Assembly (NCBI GenBank): GCA_963969495.1
Contig: OZ018338.1
Span: 45,019,206-45,083,205, forward strand
Source: Ceratothoa steindachneri
Taxonomy: Eukaryota > Arthropoda > Malacostraca > Isopoda > Cymothoidae
Reading direction: 5' to 3'
Length of the DNA: 64,000 bases
Position 1 is the stretch's first letter, and each line of letters begins with the position of its first letter. This document shows positions 10,267 through 22,324 of this stretch, piece by piece. The notes beneath the pieces were generated by a model. That model was not told the origin of the DNA. It ran no database searches and worked only from the letters and a program-made list of their open reading frames with translations. The translations under genes and the position numbers were made by a program.

Positions 10267-11643
10267 TAGGTTGAGGAATAAGTTCTTGCGTTTTTTTTAA
10301 TGTTGTGTTGATTTAAGTTATGTCGACGTGATTTGTGCACATATTAAGAAATAATAATAAATAATGAGAGCAAAATTTGCAAAGGTTAGGCTACGTCTCT
10401 TAACAGCTTAGGCTACGTCTTGAAGTTGAGTAATAAGTCATTGCGGTTTATTTAAAAGTTGTGTTAATTTAATTTTTGTTCTGTACCCTCAAAATGAAAT
10501 GTCAAGTTGAAAGAAAAGTGCATTTTCGACACTTTTTGTTATTCATTTTCAATCAAGACGGGAACAATGCAAACGTAGCCAAAGCTCGTGGCTATATTTG
10601 TGCTGTGTACGGAGAAAATGCTTTATCAGAAAGGACAGCTCAATTGTGGTTTTCACGTTTCAAAAACAGTCATTTGAATCTTAATGAGGAAAAACATCCT
10701 TGTCACCCCATTAAGTTGGATAAAGATCGATTGAACGACCTTTTTCGTGAAAATCCTTGCCAATTGACTAGAGAATTGGCTGTACAATTGGCGTGTGATC
10801 AGAAAACTGTAGTGAATCACCTTCATTCGATGGGGAAATTTCAAAAACTCGATGCATGGGTTCCGCACGCTTTGAGCGAAAGCAACAAACTTCAACGCTC
10901 CACGATGGCCGAAGGTTTGCTTGCTCGTCACAAGGCTACTCGTGGATATAAGGACAGATTTCTTTACCCCATCATCACTGGCCACGAAAAGTGGTGTGTT
11001 TATGTCAATATGAACCATCGAAAACAATGGCTTAGCCCCAATAAAAAAACACTTCCGCGATTAAAGCAAGGACTTCACCCACGAAAGACGATACTGTGTG
11101 TGTGGTGGGATTGTGAAGGCATCATTCTTTATGAGCTCCTTGCGAACAACGAGATTGTCAATGCAGAACTCTACGTTCAACAAATGTATCGACTCGCCGA
11201 ATCTATTCGTTAAAAAGGACCTCATCGACGTTATGAAGTCCTTCTCTCAAACGACAATACTCGTCCTTACATTGCTAATATGACAAAAAACGCCATCCAA
11301 ACGCTTAATTGGGAAATCCTGCCGCATCTTCCATATTCGCCAGACTTGGCTCCATTGGATTTCTATCTGTTCCGATCGGTCTCAAACAATTTGCGCGGCG
11401 TTTTGTTCAATGATGATGTGGAAATAAGAACCTGGTTAGACGAATTCTCCGAGTCAAAATCAAGAGATTTTTATTGCAGAGGCATCGAAAAACTAGTTGA
11501 ACGTTGGGATGAAGTCGTAAATAACAGCAGAGAATAGATTATTCATTAAATTGCATATTTTTATAAATTAAAAATGAAGTTTTTCTAAAATTGTTAATGG
11601 TAATGAATAAATTTGATAAAACCGCAAGAACTCATTCCTCAAC
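10267..11643 (+). mobile_element. mariner transposon with terminal inverted repeats
   Basis: The left end TTAGGTTGAGGAATAAGTTC (10,267) is mirrored at the right end, where the reverse complement of 11,611-11,643 reads GTTGAGGAATGAGTTCTTGC. Length is ~1.38 kb, normal for mariner, with the transposase inside. A second, imperfect copy of the left end occurs internally at about 10,434-10,480, so the 5' end appears duplicated. Flanking sequence is TA-rich, so the TA target duplication cannot be isolated. Confidence 0.88.
10476..11537 (+). pseudogene. mariner transposase (DD34D family), one stop and lost first catalytic Asp
   Basis: One frame runs through, broken only by TAA at 11,211-11,213. The likelier start is the ATG at 10,494 (MKCQVERK). 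An N-terminal paired helix-turn-helix region (YGENALSERTAQLWFSRF) leads to the WVPHAL motif and then the catalytic domain. The first catalytic position reads TGHEKWCVY where mariners have GDEKW, so Asp is replaced by His. The second Asp is in SNDNTRPY (usual HDNARPH) and the third in YSPDLAPLDFYLF, with 34 residues between them. The protein would cut and paste the element at TA sites. Stop plus His substitution make it inactive. Confidence 0.9.
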
Positions 11644-11759
11644 GCAATTGCAATTATTTAATAATTCCATTTCTGTTCATTCCCTAAAGATCACCTAACA
11701 TGTTCGAAAGACATCTAGGAATAAAGAATGTCGTTTGCGGATGTTTTTTCTCGCCTTAA

Positions 11760-11871
11760 AGACCCCGTTAAAAACTTGTAATAAATATTAAGAATATACA
11801 AGGTAAAATTAATAACGCTGCCACAGCTGTGGACTTCAATAGAATCTACATACAACATGGCGTTTTACCTA
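11760..11871 (-). repeat. Dispersed repeat R1, copy 2
   Basis: The reverse complement contains CGCCATGTTGTATGTAG, CCACAGCTGTGGCAGCGTTA and a TTCTTAATATTTATTA tail, matching copy 1 at 1,560-1,665. Its other end runs into a long (TA)n tract through TAATTAGGT, a junction also seen at 51,828. Confidence 0.7.

Positions 11872-13347
<1,476 letters not shown>

Positions 13348-13416
<69 letters not shown>
13348..13416. repeat. (TA)n microsatellite, right part
   Basis: Continuation of the tract interrupted by the Tc1 element. Confidence 0.97.
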
Positions 13417-13418
<2 letters not shown>

Positions 13419-13964
13419 CTGCAGTTACAATACTGAGCAAGATAAGGAACGATTTTTCTTTATTAACATATTTTTTAAAATATGATCACTAGCTAAATTT
13501 AAATTTCCATGGTATGTAAAGGCATGCATTTATTGTATATCGGGTGACAGCCAAAAATATCCATCTTTAAAAATATTGTAACTTAGTAGCCTTAAAGCTT
13601 GAGGGTAGCAATAATTACATTGTGAAACACGATTTTTGTCTTTGGGTAGCAACTGTTATTTTTTATTTGCTTATGTCTACAATACCTGAAAAAATACTGT
13701 TATTTATTCAAAATTTGCTTTTCTTTCCAGGATAATGTTATTTGTATGAAATTTATTTATTCTCTTTGCAAGGAAGTGGCCAATTTGAACTTTCATGTGC
13801 ATAAAGTAGAAACAAAACGACATAATACAAAAAAAGCCTTTATTTATTCTAGAATTACATAAGTGAGACAATGAAATGATTAGAAATTAGTAGTTTTCCG
13901 TGATTTACGCTTATACTGTTGTCCTGGTATAGGAAGAACCGAGTAATTAAAGTGGTTCGTTCGT
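13417..13964. other. AT-rich spacer with a possible transposon end
   Basis: No gene. GGGTGACAGCCAAAAATATC at about 13,546 resembles the terminus of the IS630-type relic at 22,041 (GGGTGACAGCTGAATATGTC, minus strand), so a fragment of that family may lie here. Confidence 0.35.
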
Positions 13965-16035
13965 AGGGGTTGTTTACGTACGTCAATACTCCTTGATTAC
14001 GTTTTATCTCTAAGAGTGCTATATATTTTTTGATTATAATTGATTATTATTTATCTGATTATTACTTCTTTAATCTTTGAGGGTTCATAGTGCCTTGCTT
14101 AACGTTTCGAGGATTGAATAAAAGTTTGTTAAAAAAACTAAAACTTTAATTAAAACAAAAAAAACATGAATCAACGAAATTTGACGCCTTAAATGCACAG
14201 AAATGAATTCAATAAATTTAAGTGTCTTTCTAAAATGATATACTTGAAATTATAGTGATGGTTGACACACAGCTCACTTTAATATTAAAAAAATATGCAA
14301 CCGGACTTTACTAAAACGGATACCGAAATTTAAATACATTTATAGCTTCCTACTAGAATCGGGTTTGAGCCTGACCTTGAACTCAATAGTTACGTCACAT
14401 CAGGAATGTTGTTTCCAGTCCGACGCGTGACACTTGTCCAGATGTGTTCTTTCAAGAAAAATAGCTTTAAAGCTACAAAGGACTTTGGCGGGTGTGGCGG
14501 ATGGGGAGCCACACGCCTTCAGTATGAAATGATATCACCACAGGACAGTGAATGAATGTTTCTTTCTTCTCTTCGCACTGGCGAGCGATGAGTCACTGCT
14601 TGGATTTTTGACTCAGGGCGAGGACTATCTCTGTGTTTTGGGATACAAAAGGATAGGGAGGTTTCTCTGACGATAGTAAATTAAACTTTCTTTTTAAATC
14701 AAGTTAACTTAAAGTTCGATGTGACCACCAGGAACTCGCTTGAGGATGAGTTTCTTCTTAGTTCCGTTATTCCTCAAGGGCGAGAACTATCTCGGTGCCT
14801 TGGGGAGCCACCAGGATACGGAGGTTTCTCTGACGAGAGTAAGTTGAACTTTCTTTTTAAATCAAGTTAACTTAAAGTTCGGTGTGACCACCAAGAACTG
14901 GCTTGAGGATGAGCATCTTCTTAGTTCCGGTATTCCTCAAGGGCGAGAAATATCTCGGTGCTTTGGGGAGCCACCAGGATAGGCAAGTTTCTCTGACGAG
15001 AATAAGTTGAACTTTCTTTTTAAATCAGGTTAACTTAAAGTTCGGAGTGACCACCAGGAACTGGCTTGAACATGAGCTTCTTCTTAGTTCCGGTATTCCT
15101 CAAGGGCGAAAACTATCTCGGTGCTTTGGGGAGCCTCCAAAGTAGGGAGATTTCTCTGACGAGAGTAAGTTGAACTTGATCAAGTTAAGTTAAAGTTTAA
15201 TGTGAACACCAGGAACTAGCTCGATGATGAGCTTCTTGTAAGTTCCGGTATTCCTCAATGGCGAGGACTATCTCGGTGCTTTGGAGAGCCACCAGGATAG
15301 AGGGGTTTCTTTGACGAGAGTAAGTTGAACTTGATTCTTAAATCAAGGTAACTTGAAGTTCGGTGTGACCACCAGGAAATGGCTTGAGGATGAGTTTCTT
15401 CTTAGTTCCGGTATTCTTCAAGGACGCGGACTATCTCAGTGCTTTGGGGAGCCACCAGGATAGGGAGGTTTCTTTGACGAGAGTAAGTTGAACTTGATCA
15501 GGTTAACTTAAAGTGCGTTGCGACCACCAGCAACTAGCTCGAGGATGAGCTTCTTCATAGTTCCGGTATTCCTCAAGGGCGAGGACTATCATGGTGTCTT
15601 GAGGGGCCAGCAGGATAGTGGAGTTTCTCTGACGAGAGTAAGTTGAACTTAATTCTTGAATCAAATTAACTTGAAGTTTAGTGTCATCACCAGGAACTAG
15701 CTCCCGATGAGCTTCTTCTTAGTCCTTTCTGTTGGTAGCCTGTCCTCTTGCAGGGAAACTTCGTAGCCTTGCTGACTCATGTAATCTACTACATTTTTCT
15801 AAAGATATTTGCTTTTTTACGTCGCCACCCCACAGGGGTAGGAAGAGGAGGGGGGAGGGGATGCGTGGACATGCTGCATGAAGTCTTCTCCTCAAACGGT
15901 TGTTCTAAGGGCGCCATACAGATGGCCCAGAGGGAACTTCTGGCTTAAGGGCGACGCTCCTCTAATTTCGCCTCTGAGGTGAAATTGAATACCCGCTTTT
16001 AGGGAAAATCTTGCAGTTTTAACCCTTCAGCTTTT
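13965..16035 (-). repeat. LTR-C family copy 1 (LTR-like repeat, minus)
   Basis: Several blocks match, in order, the reverse complement of the plus-strand copy at 58,021-59,652. They are a GGTTAAAA-TGCAAGAT head, an AATTTCACCTCA block, the 163-bp monomer array, a TTTGGCGGGTGTGGCGGATG block near 14,481, and a GCACTCTTAGAGATAAAACG block near 14,005. The last leads to a CTACGAACGA-like end comparable with the CTACGACA end of other LTRs here. No coding. LTR identity is inferred from the other copies; no partner LTR is present, so this may be a solo copy. Confidence 0.55.
14500..15735. repeat. Tandem array of ~163-bp monomers (7 copies)
   Basis: The phrase TTTCTCTGACGAGAGTAAGT or a near variant begins at 14,662, 14,825, 14,988, 15,151, 15,306, 15,469 and 15,624. 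Spacing is therefore 163, 163, 163, 155, 163 and 155; the 155-bp units appear to lack a short T-rich segment. Monomers contain small dyads (CTCTGACGAGAG, AAGTTAACTT, AAGTTGAACTT). Related but more diverged monomers in reverse orientation lie at 58,540-59,150. Confidence 0.93.
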
Positions 16036-16185
16036 CATCGGGACGAGGGGCAAGAACGAAGTGGTTAAGAGTTTTGGCTACGGCGTCTACACTGCTCGGA
16101 TGTTGTGGTTAGTGACCAGTGGCTCAATTGTGAGGGTAGGAGAGTGTCGATTCCCTTACAACTGTAAATTACATTCACAAATCAG
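16036..16185 (+). repeat. tRNA-like SINE, copy 1
   Basis: GAAGTGGTTAAGAGTTTTGGCT resembles a pol III A box (the AGTGGTTA of tRNA D arms). A weak B-box-like GGTTAGTGACC follows about 40 bp later. The body then contains GTCGATTCCCTTACAACTG. A minus-strand copy at about 57,870-58,020 shares the A box, spacing and the body segment. In both places the SINE head faces the head of an LTR-C repeat. Confidence 0.5.
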
Positions 16186-16199
16186 CCCTCAAATATAGT

Positions 16200-16352
16200 C
16201 CTTGAACTCCCTGATCATTTTTATTTGTGGACCTAGGAAAACTCCGGCTTCCACCTTTGCCGCAGATATCTTAAGAAAGAAATCTTGAAGATAATTGAAA
16301 GTTGCAGACTCCTTATCTAGATCCCTGACGAATTGTTCCTTAAGGCCTAATT
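16200..16352 (-). pseudogene. Fragment of the uncharacterised repeat-associated protein family
   Basis: The minus strand is open for about 50 codons: LGLKEQFVRDLDKESATFNY, then LQDFFLKISAAKVEAGVFLG and PQIKMIREFKDYI before a stop. I recall this wording from the same unnamed animal protein family as the fragments at 20-345 and 19,800-20,430. It abuts the 3' truncation point of LINE C, so LINE C probably landed in, or recombined with, this sequence. Function unknown. Confidence 0.55.
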
Positions 16353-17845
16353 TTAAGAGTATCCTGTGCTTAGGGAGGCGTTAAACACTGCCACTATCCG
16401 CGACAAAAAGTTGACTGGTGCGCGTATCAAATTCTCTTTAGTTATACCTGATACCCCAGGTGCCTTCTGCTTGGTGTTCTTGAGCGTTCTTTGGATCTCT
16501 TGTAGCGTTATTGGCTCTATTCCTTGCTCTACCAATAGAGTGGGTGAAGCAGCTACGTTGGGTACTATTTCTAGGTGGTTTAGCTCCAGTTCTTCTACCA
16601 TCATTGTTTCGTGGTCACCGTCAAAATCCTCGTTCTCATTAGGGGAGATATCAAATATCCTCCTCCAATGTTCCCGGAACGCCTCTTCAACTTCTTGGGG
16701 TTCTTTCTTCCCTCCATCCCCGTTCTGTAGTTTGATTTTTGGCCTCTGTTTTCTCTTTCCTCTGGCTATGTGGATTTTTTCCCATATCTTAGTAGGGTTC
16801 AAATCTTCGTCAATGGCTTCCACGAAAAGGTCCCATCTTCTGTTCCTTTCTACTCTTATTTTATCTAACAGCTCGTTCTTCACTCGTCGCAGCTTTGCAC
16901 GGTCACCTCTTTGTAGGCTGTTTTGCTCGATTGAGTTCCTTGTGTTTATATACTCATTCTCGAGATTTATTATCTGAGCTGATCTTATTGGATGCGACAA
17001 TGTTCTGTATTCTGTTGTAGGAACGTATTTCTTATCAGCCCTGACAAGCGCCTCCATGATGTCGCCGATCTCTTCGTCAATTTCCTCCAGCGTGGCCTCG
17101 GTCAGGTCTCTCTTTTCGTAATTAGCGAGCTCTTCTTCGTAGTTGGTCCAATCGGCTTTTCTATACGATTTTCTCGGCGGGCACTTGACTTGGATGGGAT
17201 CCATGGACAAAGTCATGACCACCATCTCGTGGTCGCTAGTTGAAGGAGGACCTCTCTCGATAATATAATTGAACTGGAGGTTCGGGGTAGCCAAAACTAT
17301 ATATCCGGTTTTGTAGCGGTGTTCTGGCCCTGAAATTTTGGAAAGTCGGGTCCAAGGCGCTCTGCTATCCCTCTTTCCAGTAGTTGGTCGAGGTTTCTCC
17401 CGGCTCTATTGTGGTGACGAGTGTAGCCTGAGGCTCTACTCCTGGCATTTAAATCGCCCATGAATACCGTTTGGTCTCTGTGGCCAAATATATCAGTAAA
17501 ATTGTACATGGGTAAAAAATCTCTCCTTGGGGGTTGGTAGCCTGTCGCTACTATAAGGTTGCCTGTCGCTGTTTTTACGCTTATTGCCAGATATGATTCG
17601 TCTAGGTCATTTAGCTTTTTGTAGACTATATCGTTGCGGATTGCCATAGCGACGCCGTCGTAATTGATATCGTTATTGGTCTTACTTAATGGTGTAATTG
17701 AAGATGTTAATTTTGCTTCTTGCCGGGTCGATATTTATCTCGTTTAGCAATATGATGTCTGGATCTTCTTTTAGGTACGTATTGCTCAGAGAGAATCTTT
17801 TATCGTTCCAACCAGCCACGTTGTGACATATTATCATAATTTTTT
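16353..17845 (-). pseudogene. LINE C ORF2: endonuclease and start of RT
   Basis: Begins at about 17,840 with MIICHNVAGWNDKRFSL and DPDIILLNEINI (endonuclease Asn and Glu motifs). A frameshift near 17,690 leads to DGVAMAIRNDIV. Then FMGDLNARSRASGYTRHHN follows; unlike LINE A the Asp of GDLN is kept. A break near 17,297 joins to PPSTSDHEMVV (SDH motif). The next 250 residues are the endonuclease-RT linker, rich in Glu/Lys (RVKNELLDKIRVERNRRW). The final piece APGVSGITKENLI is the RT-0/1 region. All palm motifs are missing. Confidence 0.8.
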
Positions 17846-17950
17846 TTTCCGTGGGCCATTACCTATGTTTCCTTTCCTCCCTGCTTCCTCTTCTCTGCCT
17901 TATACGCTTCGCGCTTGGTGGGCGATTTTGTCCTTCCACTTCTCTTCTTC

Positions 17951-19427
17951 TTAAATTCCTCCTTCTTCAACGTACTGCGCATTTTCTGCGGGATAGTCTA
18001 GTTTGCCTGTTTTCAACACTGTGAATACTTCCCGTTCTGAGTATGGGCCTTCGTATTCGTATTTGTATGCTCCCTTCTTAATGCCTTGTGTTAATTCTTC
18101 ATTGTCGTCGGGAAAGGGTCTTTCCTCGGAGACGTAGATCTTCAAATTAAATCTTTGTTGTTCTTCATCCTCTTCTCTTGCAGGCTTTGGAGGGGGGGGG
18201 GCTTGGCTTGGTCCTTCTCGGGTCTGGCTTGCTGCTTTTCCCTCTTGGTTATTTTGGTTGCCTGTGGCTACCTCTATTTCCATTGCGTCCTCTTGCTCTT
18301 TCTGCGTATTCCTCCTTATCCTCGGGTCTCTACTCGCTGCCCTGTTGGCTTCCGTGGTTTTCTCCTGGCCAGTGGCCTTTTGCTGTGCTTGAGTCTGGTT
18401 GGATTTCGTATGCTTGTACTGAATGCTTAGGATATCCGCTGATGGTGGGTTCTCCGGGAGCCACATCTCTTCTAAGCCGTTATTTTTTAGCATCAGATTC
18501 AGTTCTTTCGAGTAGGAGCCTGGGTTAGCTACGTTTAATACGTGTGCATGAAGTATGAAAGCTAGTATGTTTAGTGACTCATCCTGTTTAACTTCAATTA
18601 CATTCTTCACCGGCTGGATTTTTTTTAGCTGTAGCTTTAGCTACCTTGGCGAATGTGAGGTTCTGTTTTTCCTCCTCTGCTCTAGCCTTCTCTCTTCTCT
18701 TATTCTCAATCTGTTCTCTTTTTAGCGGGCATGCCATTGCCAGGGTGCGGTGATTCCCACTGCAGTTCAGACATCTCTTTTGCTGTGACCTGCATTCTCG
18801 CCAAGTATGTATTTTCTCGCTGCATTCGGAACACCATTTAATATCTTTGAACAGTCAGTCCCTCGTATTGTGTTTCTCGATCGCGTAACAATTGAAGCAA
18901 GTTAGTACGCTAATGAACTCGTCAGTTTTAACTTGTTTAGGTGTAATTTTTAAATTGAATTCAAGAATACCTGACTCTCTTGCCTTTGCAGCCATGCTGG
19001 TTTCCCGGAAGATAATCTTGAATACGTGAGAGTATTCTGTACTGGTTGCTTGATTGGTTAACTTATTTATTTGTTTTCCCCTCGCCCACTGTTGTGCTCT
19101 TTCAATTTCTTCTTTTATCTAATCTGCGTTGTGTTCTCCAATCCAGGGGTCAATTTGACTGCAGTAGACTGTCTTCTGGGCTTCTATTTGGGGGGGGGGC
19201 ACTTTTGCTTCTAGCCCAATCCTTGTAAACTCCTCACTCGCTTTTTCCGAAGGGATCTTGTCAACATCTCTGTCGTTTTGGCAGATTGCTATGTACGAGT
19301 TAAAGTAGTCTATAAACCTAACTAGCACTACACCGAGTTCCCCGTAGATTATTCTGAAGACGCTGGTTCTATCGGGTTTTTGCACGCCCTTCAAGACGCG
19401 CAGAGGGACCCGTTTAGTGGTATCCAT
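17951..19427 (-). pseudogene. LINE C ORF1: three zinc knuckles, stop at a knuckle cysteine
   Basis: Starts MDTTKRVPLRVLKGVQK; IDPWIGEHNAD corresponds to the DPWV block of LINE A. Knuckles at about 18,740-18,900: CFNCYAIEKHNTRD with TGA (18,855-18,857) exactly where the last Cys belongs, then CSECSEKIHTWREC, then CLNCSGNHRTLAMAC. After a Lys-rich linker comes ILAFILHAHVLNVANPGSY and WLPENPPSADIL. A low-complexity Gln/Lys/Glu/Pro segment follows, then the C-terminal KIYVSEERPFPDD region. It is an RNA-binding partner of ORF2 in such elements. Several frameshifts are also present. Confidence 0.8.
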
Positions 19428-19500
19428 CTTCTAATTCTCAGAGTTCTTTTTCTTTTTCCATTGGCTAAGAGGATGAAAAAGAATAGGTAGATATAGTTGC

Positions 19501-19799
19501 TGCTATATTCGTTTATTACACCGGCTTATTCAGCTAACGAGTCGGTATTCCCTACCTACCTACCTAAACCCTAGCCCTAACAGTTTTTGCTCCACTAACT
19601 TGTGTCCGCCGCTCACACGGGATCTAACCCGTCCCGGGCTGAGCTTCGGCCTGCGCCGAGTTAGCCGCCCAGTTCAGATATGGCTCCTGCACAAGAAGGT
19701 ATCTAAGGAGACTTCGAGCTTCCCTACCCGACTCGCCCTAAAGAGGGTGGATAGGAAAGAGAGAGTTCATATTTTTGTAAGAGTCCAGTAATCGTCTCG
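19501..19799. other. GC-richer segment upstream of LINE C ORF1
   Basis: Likely 5' UTR of LINE C or its target. There is no gene and no tRNA that I can fold. The duplicated CTACCTACCTACC at about 19,552 is a short simple repeat. Confidence 0.35.
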
Positions 19800-20430
19800 T
19801 CTGACAGTTGTGGTCTCTTCTGATTCTTCAATCTTGAATTGGTGATGCAAAAAACGATCAAATTCGTATTCCAAAGTTGAAAGTATAGATTGCGTGAGTT
19901 TCTTCTTGGGTGAGAAAAATTTTTCTGCTATCCGGCTATGAGGCTCTTGGACGAGCTGTCAATGAAGATGTGCCACTCGTAGGCGATTCTGATTGCTTCA
20001 AACAAACCGGTTCCATATTGACGAAAGCAAAGCTTATCTTGACATGTGAAAAAGAACTTAAAAAACACTGGTGGCGCGTTCTCTGACCTGATGTTTGCAT
20101 TGGACTTTGTTAGACCAAGATCTCTAACAAGGTCGTGGAGATCTTTTTAGTTGGGGTAGTGCTGGTCTCCTTTTGGAGGAGAAGATACGAGGAGCTCAGA
20201 ACTATGTGGCACTGGCGCAATAGCAATAGATGAATAAAGGTATATATAAATGATAACAGGCGCATTTTTTGCCTGGTCGACGTGTGGAAGGTTTCACCAT
20301 CCAGAAGAAACAATTGCTTGATTGGTCAGTTGGTTCCCTCCAAATTCGTGCAATTACAAAATCCCTAGCTTTCTTTTCTCCACTGTACCATCCTGTAAAA
20401 GACAAAATCAAAACTGTCCAGGTCACAAAA
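19800..20430 (-). pseudogene. Fragments of the uncharacterised repeat-associated protein family
   Basis: Minus-strand pieces in shifting frames read RDLGLTKSNANIRSENAPP, FFTCQDKLCFRQYGTGLFEA, then EWHIFIDSSSKSL. This order matches the unnamed family recalled for 20-345 and 16,200-16,352, in which an EWRLFIDSS block is typical. A further TLEYEFDRFLHHQFKIEESE piece at about 19,820-19,900 resembles the N-terminal part of the same family but lies downstream. Two damaged copies or a rearrangement are therefore likely. No function is known to me. Confidence 0.5.
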
Positions 20431-20774
20431 ACCAAAATATAAGGGAAATAATAGTTATTACTACTGCATCACTGCTTCTATAGATTTTTAAATACAGTAT
20501 ATCATGTTTATACCATAACTGAAAAAAAACCCTTAAAACTTTTGATACATTTTTACAATTTGCATCAAAGTAATGTTATTTACAAAAAATGGTTCAATTT
20601 AAAAATTCAATGCCCTAGATACAAAAGCCAGGTTTGGGGATTAAAATTGACTTTTTTTATTTAATAGAGCCACAAACAATTTGAAAATAACACTTTTAAC
20701 CCAAGGACAAGACAAAAGTGAAATTTGTTACACAGTGTTATCATTACAAAAAAACAATATTTAAATTTTATTAA
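20431..20774. other. AT-rich spacer, nothing recognised
   Basis: Long A and T runs, no ORF of note. It may include the unrecognised 3' end of the adjacent IS630-type relic. Confidence 0.5.
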
Positions 20775-20789
20775 CTAACTTTTTAATAT

Positions 20790-21834
20790 TCGAAATGACC
20801 ACCACCGGACTCTATGTATTTATCAATACGATTATCAAAACTTTAATATGGAATTCCACAAAATACTACATTGATGGATGCTTTCTCGAAACTTATTATT
20901 CAGTTCTTTGATATTAGATGGTGCAGCTCGAAAGTCTTTCTTTTACAAAAATCCATAGACATTAATCTAAAGGTGACAAGTCAGGTGACCTTGCCGGGCA
21001 GGGAAAATTTGTCCTATTTGACATTAGTCGTTGAGGAAATCAAGCCTTCAACCATTTCATGGTGGCACATGCAGTCTGGGCTGGAGCACCATCTTGCTGA
21101 AACCATTCTTCAGGATATGTGCTATTGGCAAAAGTGCTTTTAAGCATGTCAAAATATCTGACAGCGTTAATAGAGTGAATTTGTCCTGTTTCATGCTCCT
21201 CAAAGAAATTGGGGCCATAAATCTTATTTCCACTTAGGCCATACCATACTCTTATCTTTGGGAAGTTCAAAAGTTTTTGAAAGTGATTATTTGGTTTAAA
21301 TAATGACCACATTCGATAATTCTGTTTATTTGAATGCCTTTCAGGTAAACGTGACATTCATCCCTGAAAAGTATGTTATTCAGTAATAATTGTTTTTCAA
21401 AGCACATTTCTTTATCCCTAAGGCAAAATGATCACCTTCGTTACTTCTTCTGCATTAAGATTTCTTAATAATGATTTTTCTATGGCTTTGAATTAAGATT
21501 TTTTTTTAGAATAGTCATTGCAGCTTCTCAATTCAAATGTGTCTCAACAGCCAATTTTCTTAATGACTTTATTTCTTCGGCATCAATTAAAGTCCTTATA
21601 TGGCAATATTCGTTTCTGTCCTTACAGTTTTCTCACGACTGGAATTTCCTCTATTTAAATTATGAATTGTGGTATGAGGATTCCAATTGGCGTAATTTTT
21701 CTGGATTTTTTTTTGTCTGATCTTATATCATATTTTGCTTGAAAATGACAAATGGATTTGATCATGGAGCCATATTGAATCATAAATTCCACTATAAACC
21801 TGGTTTGTTCGAGAGTCAATTGTGTCATTTTTGA
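20790..21834 (-). pseudogene. DDE transposase relic of the IS630/Tc1/mariner superfamily
   Basis: Starts near 21,834 with MTQLTLEQTRFIVEFMIQYG, the usual opening of this transposase type. After decay the catalytic core reappears: NKQNYRMWSLFKPN, VWYGLSGNKIYGPNFFEE and WFQQDGAPAQTA, the block with the second Asp. The block with the third acid survives as PDLSPLD followed by a stop and CLW. The end has APSNIKELNNKFRESIHQCS. Several stops and frameshifts make it inactive. This WFQQDGAPAHTA-type family is common in arthropods; I cannot name the subfamily. Confidence 0.75.
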
Positions 21835-22036
21835 GAGCCCCCAAAAAGAACTGTTTAATATCTGCATAGATAGGATATCGCAGGCTGGAATAGACAATCC
21901 ACGGCAATCATAGGCTACTAAATTTAGCTAATAAAATTTCAAATGTTGTTCTTTGTAATGATATTTTTTTATTCTTTCAACCTTTAATGACTAACAAAAT
22001 ACAGCCATATAAAAAAGGGGACATATTCAGCTGTCA

Positions 22037-22041
22037 CCCAG
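22037..22041 (+). other. Target-site duplication (left) of LTR element 1: CCCAG
   Basis: CCCAG precedes the 5' LTR and is repeated exactly at 29,762-29,766 after the 3' LTR. Confidence 0.9.
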
Positions 22042-22324
22042 TGTGATAGAACGGGTTGAGGCCGCGTAAATTTCAACCACTATCACATGTTATTTAAAAC
22101 CACGATGCTACCCACGTGCATCTTTGCTTTGAAGCCTGAGGCCTTATCGCAGCCACCTGAGTCAATGTTTAAACAAGGAGGTTTATCTTAACCCTTCGCC
22201 CCATTGCCCTGGCCTCGCCAGATTGAGTTAGGCTTATGGGCAGATAAGGAATTGTTCCCAGTCTCGGCTGTGCATTCCCTCGAAGCTCCCACTCCATTGT
22301 CCCCCACCCCAAGGAAATGTCTCA

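Larger units (their letters stand above)
16353..19500 (-). mobile_element. LINE C: Jockey-like element, 3'-truncated in the RT
   Basis: Contains a full ORF1, the endonuclease and the beginning of RT, ending abruptly near 16,353. LINEs are usually 5'-truncated, so loss of the 3' end points to a later deletion or insertion event. It is related to LINEs A and B by ORF1 and endonuclease sequence. Confidence 0.75.
20775..22041 (-). mobile_element. IS630/Tc1/mariner-superfamily relic
   Basis: The right-hand (5' on minus) end reads CTGGGTGACAGCTGAATATG and is followed ~200 bp later by the transposase start. The opposite end is not recognisable. LTR element 1 is inserted exactly at this terminus, with its 5-bp duplication CCCAG overlapping it. 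Confidence 0.65.

Noticed and set aside
16036..16120. Functional tRNA gene
   Set aside because: A-box-like text is present but the B box is poor, and I could not fold acceptor and anticodon arms; a SINE relic explains it better.
16366..16977. 203-codon plus-strand ORF
   Set aside because: Antisense shadow of the LINE C ORF2 linker.
18155..18528. Hydrophobic plus-strand ORFs resembling membrane proteins
   Set aside because: They are antisense to the Gln/Lys/Glu-rich part of LINE C ORF1; the Leu-rich look is the complement of that codon bias.
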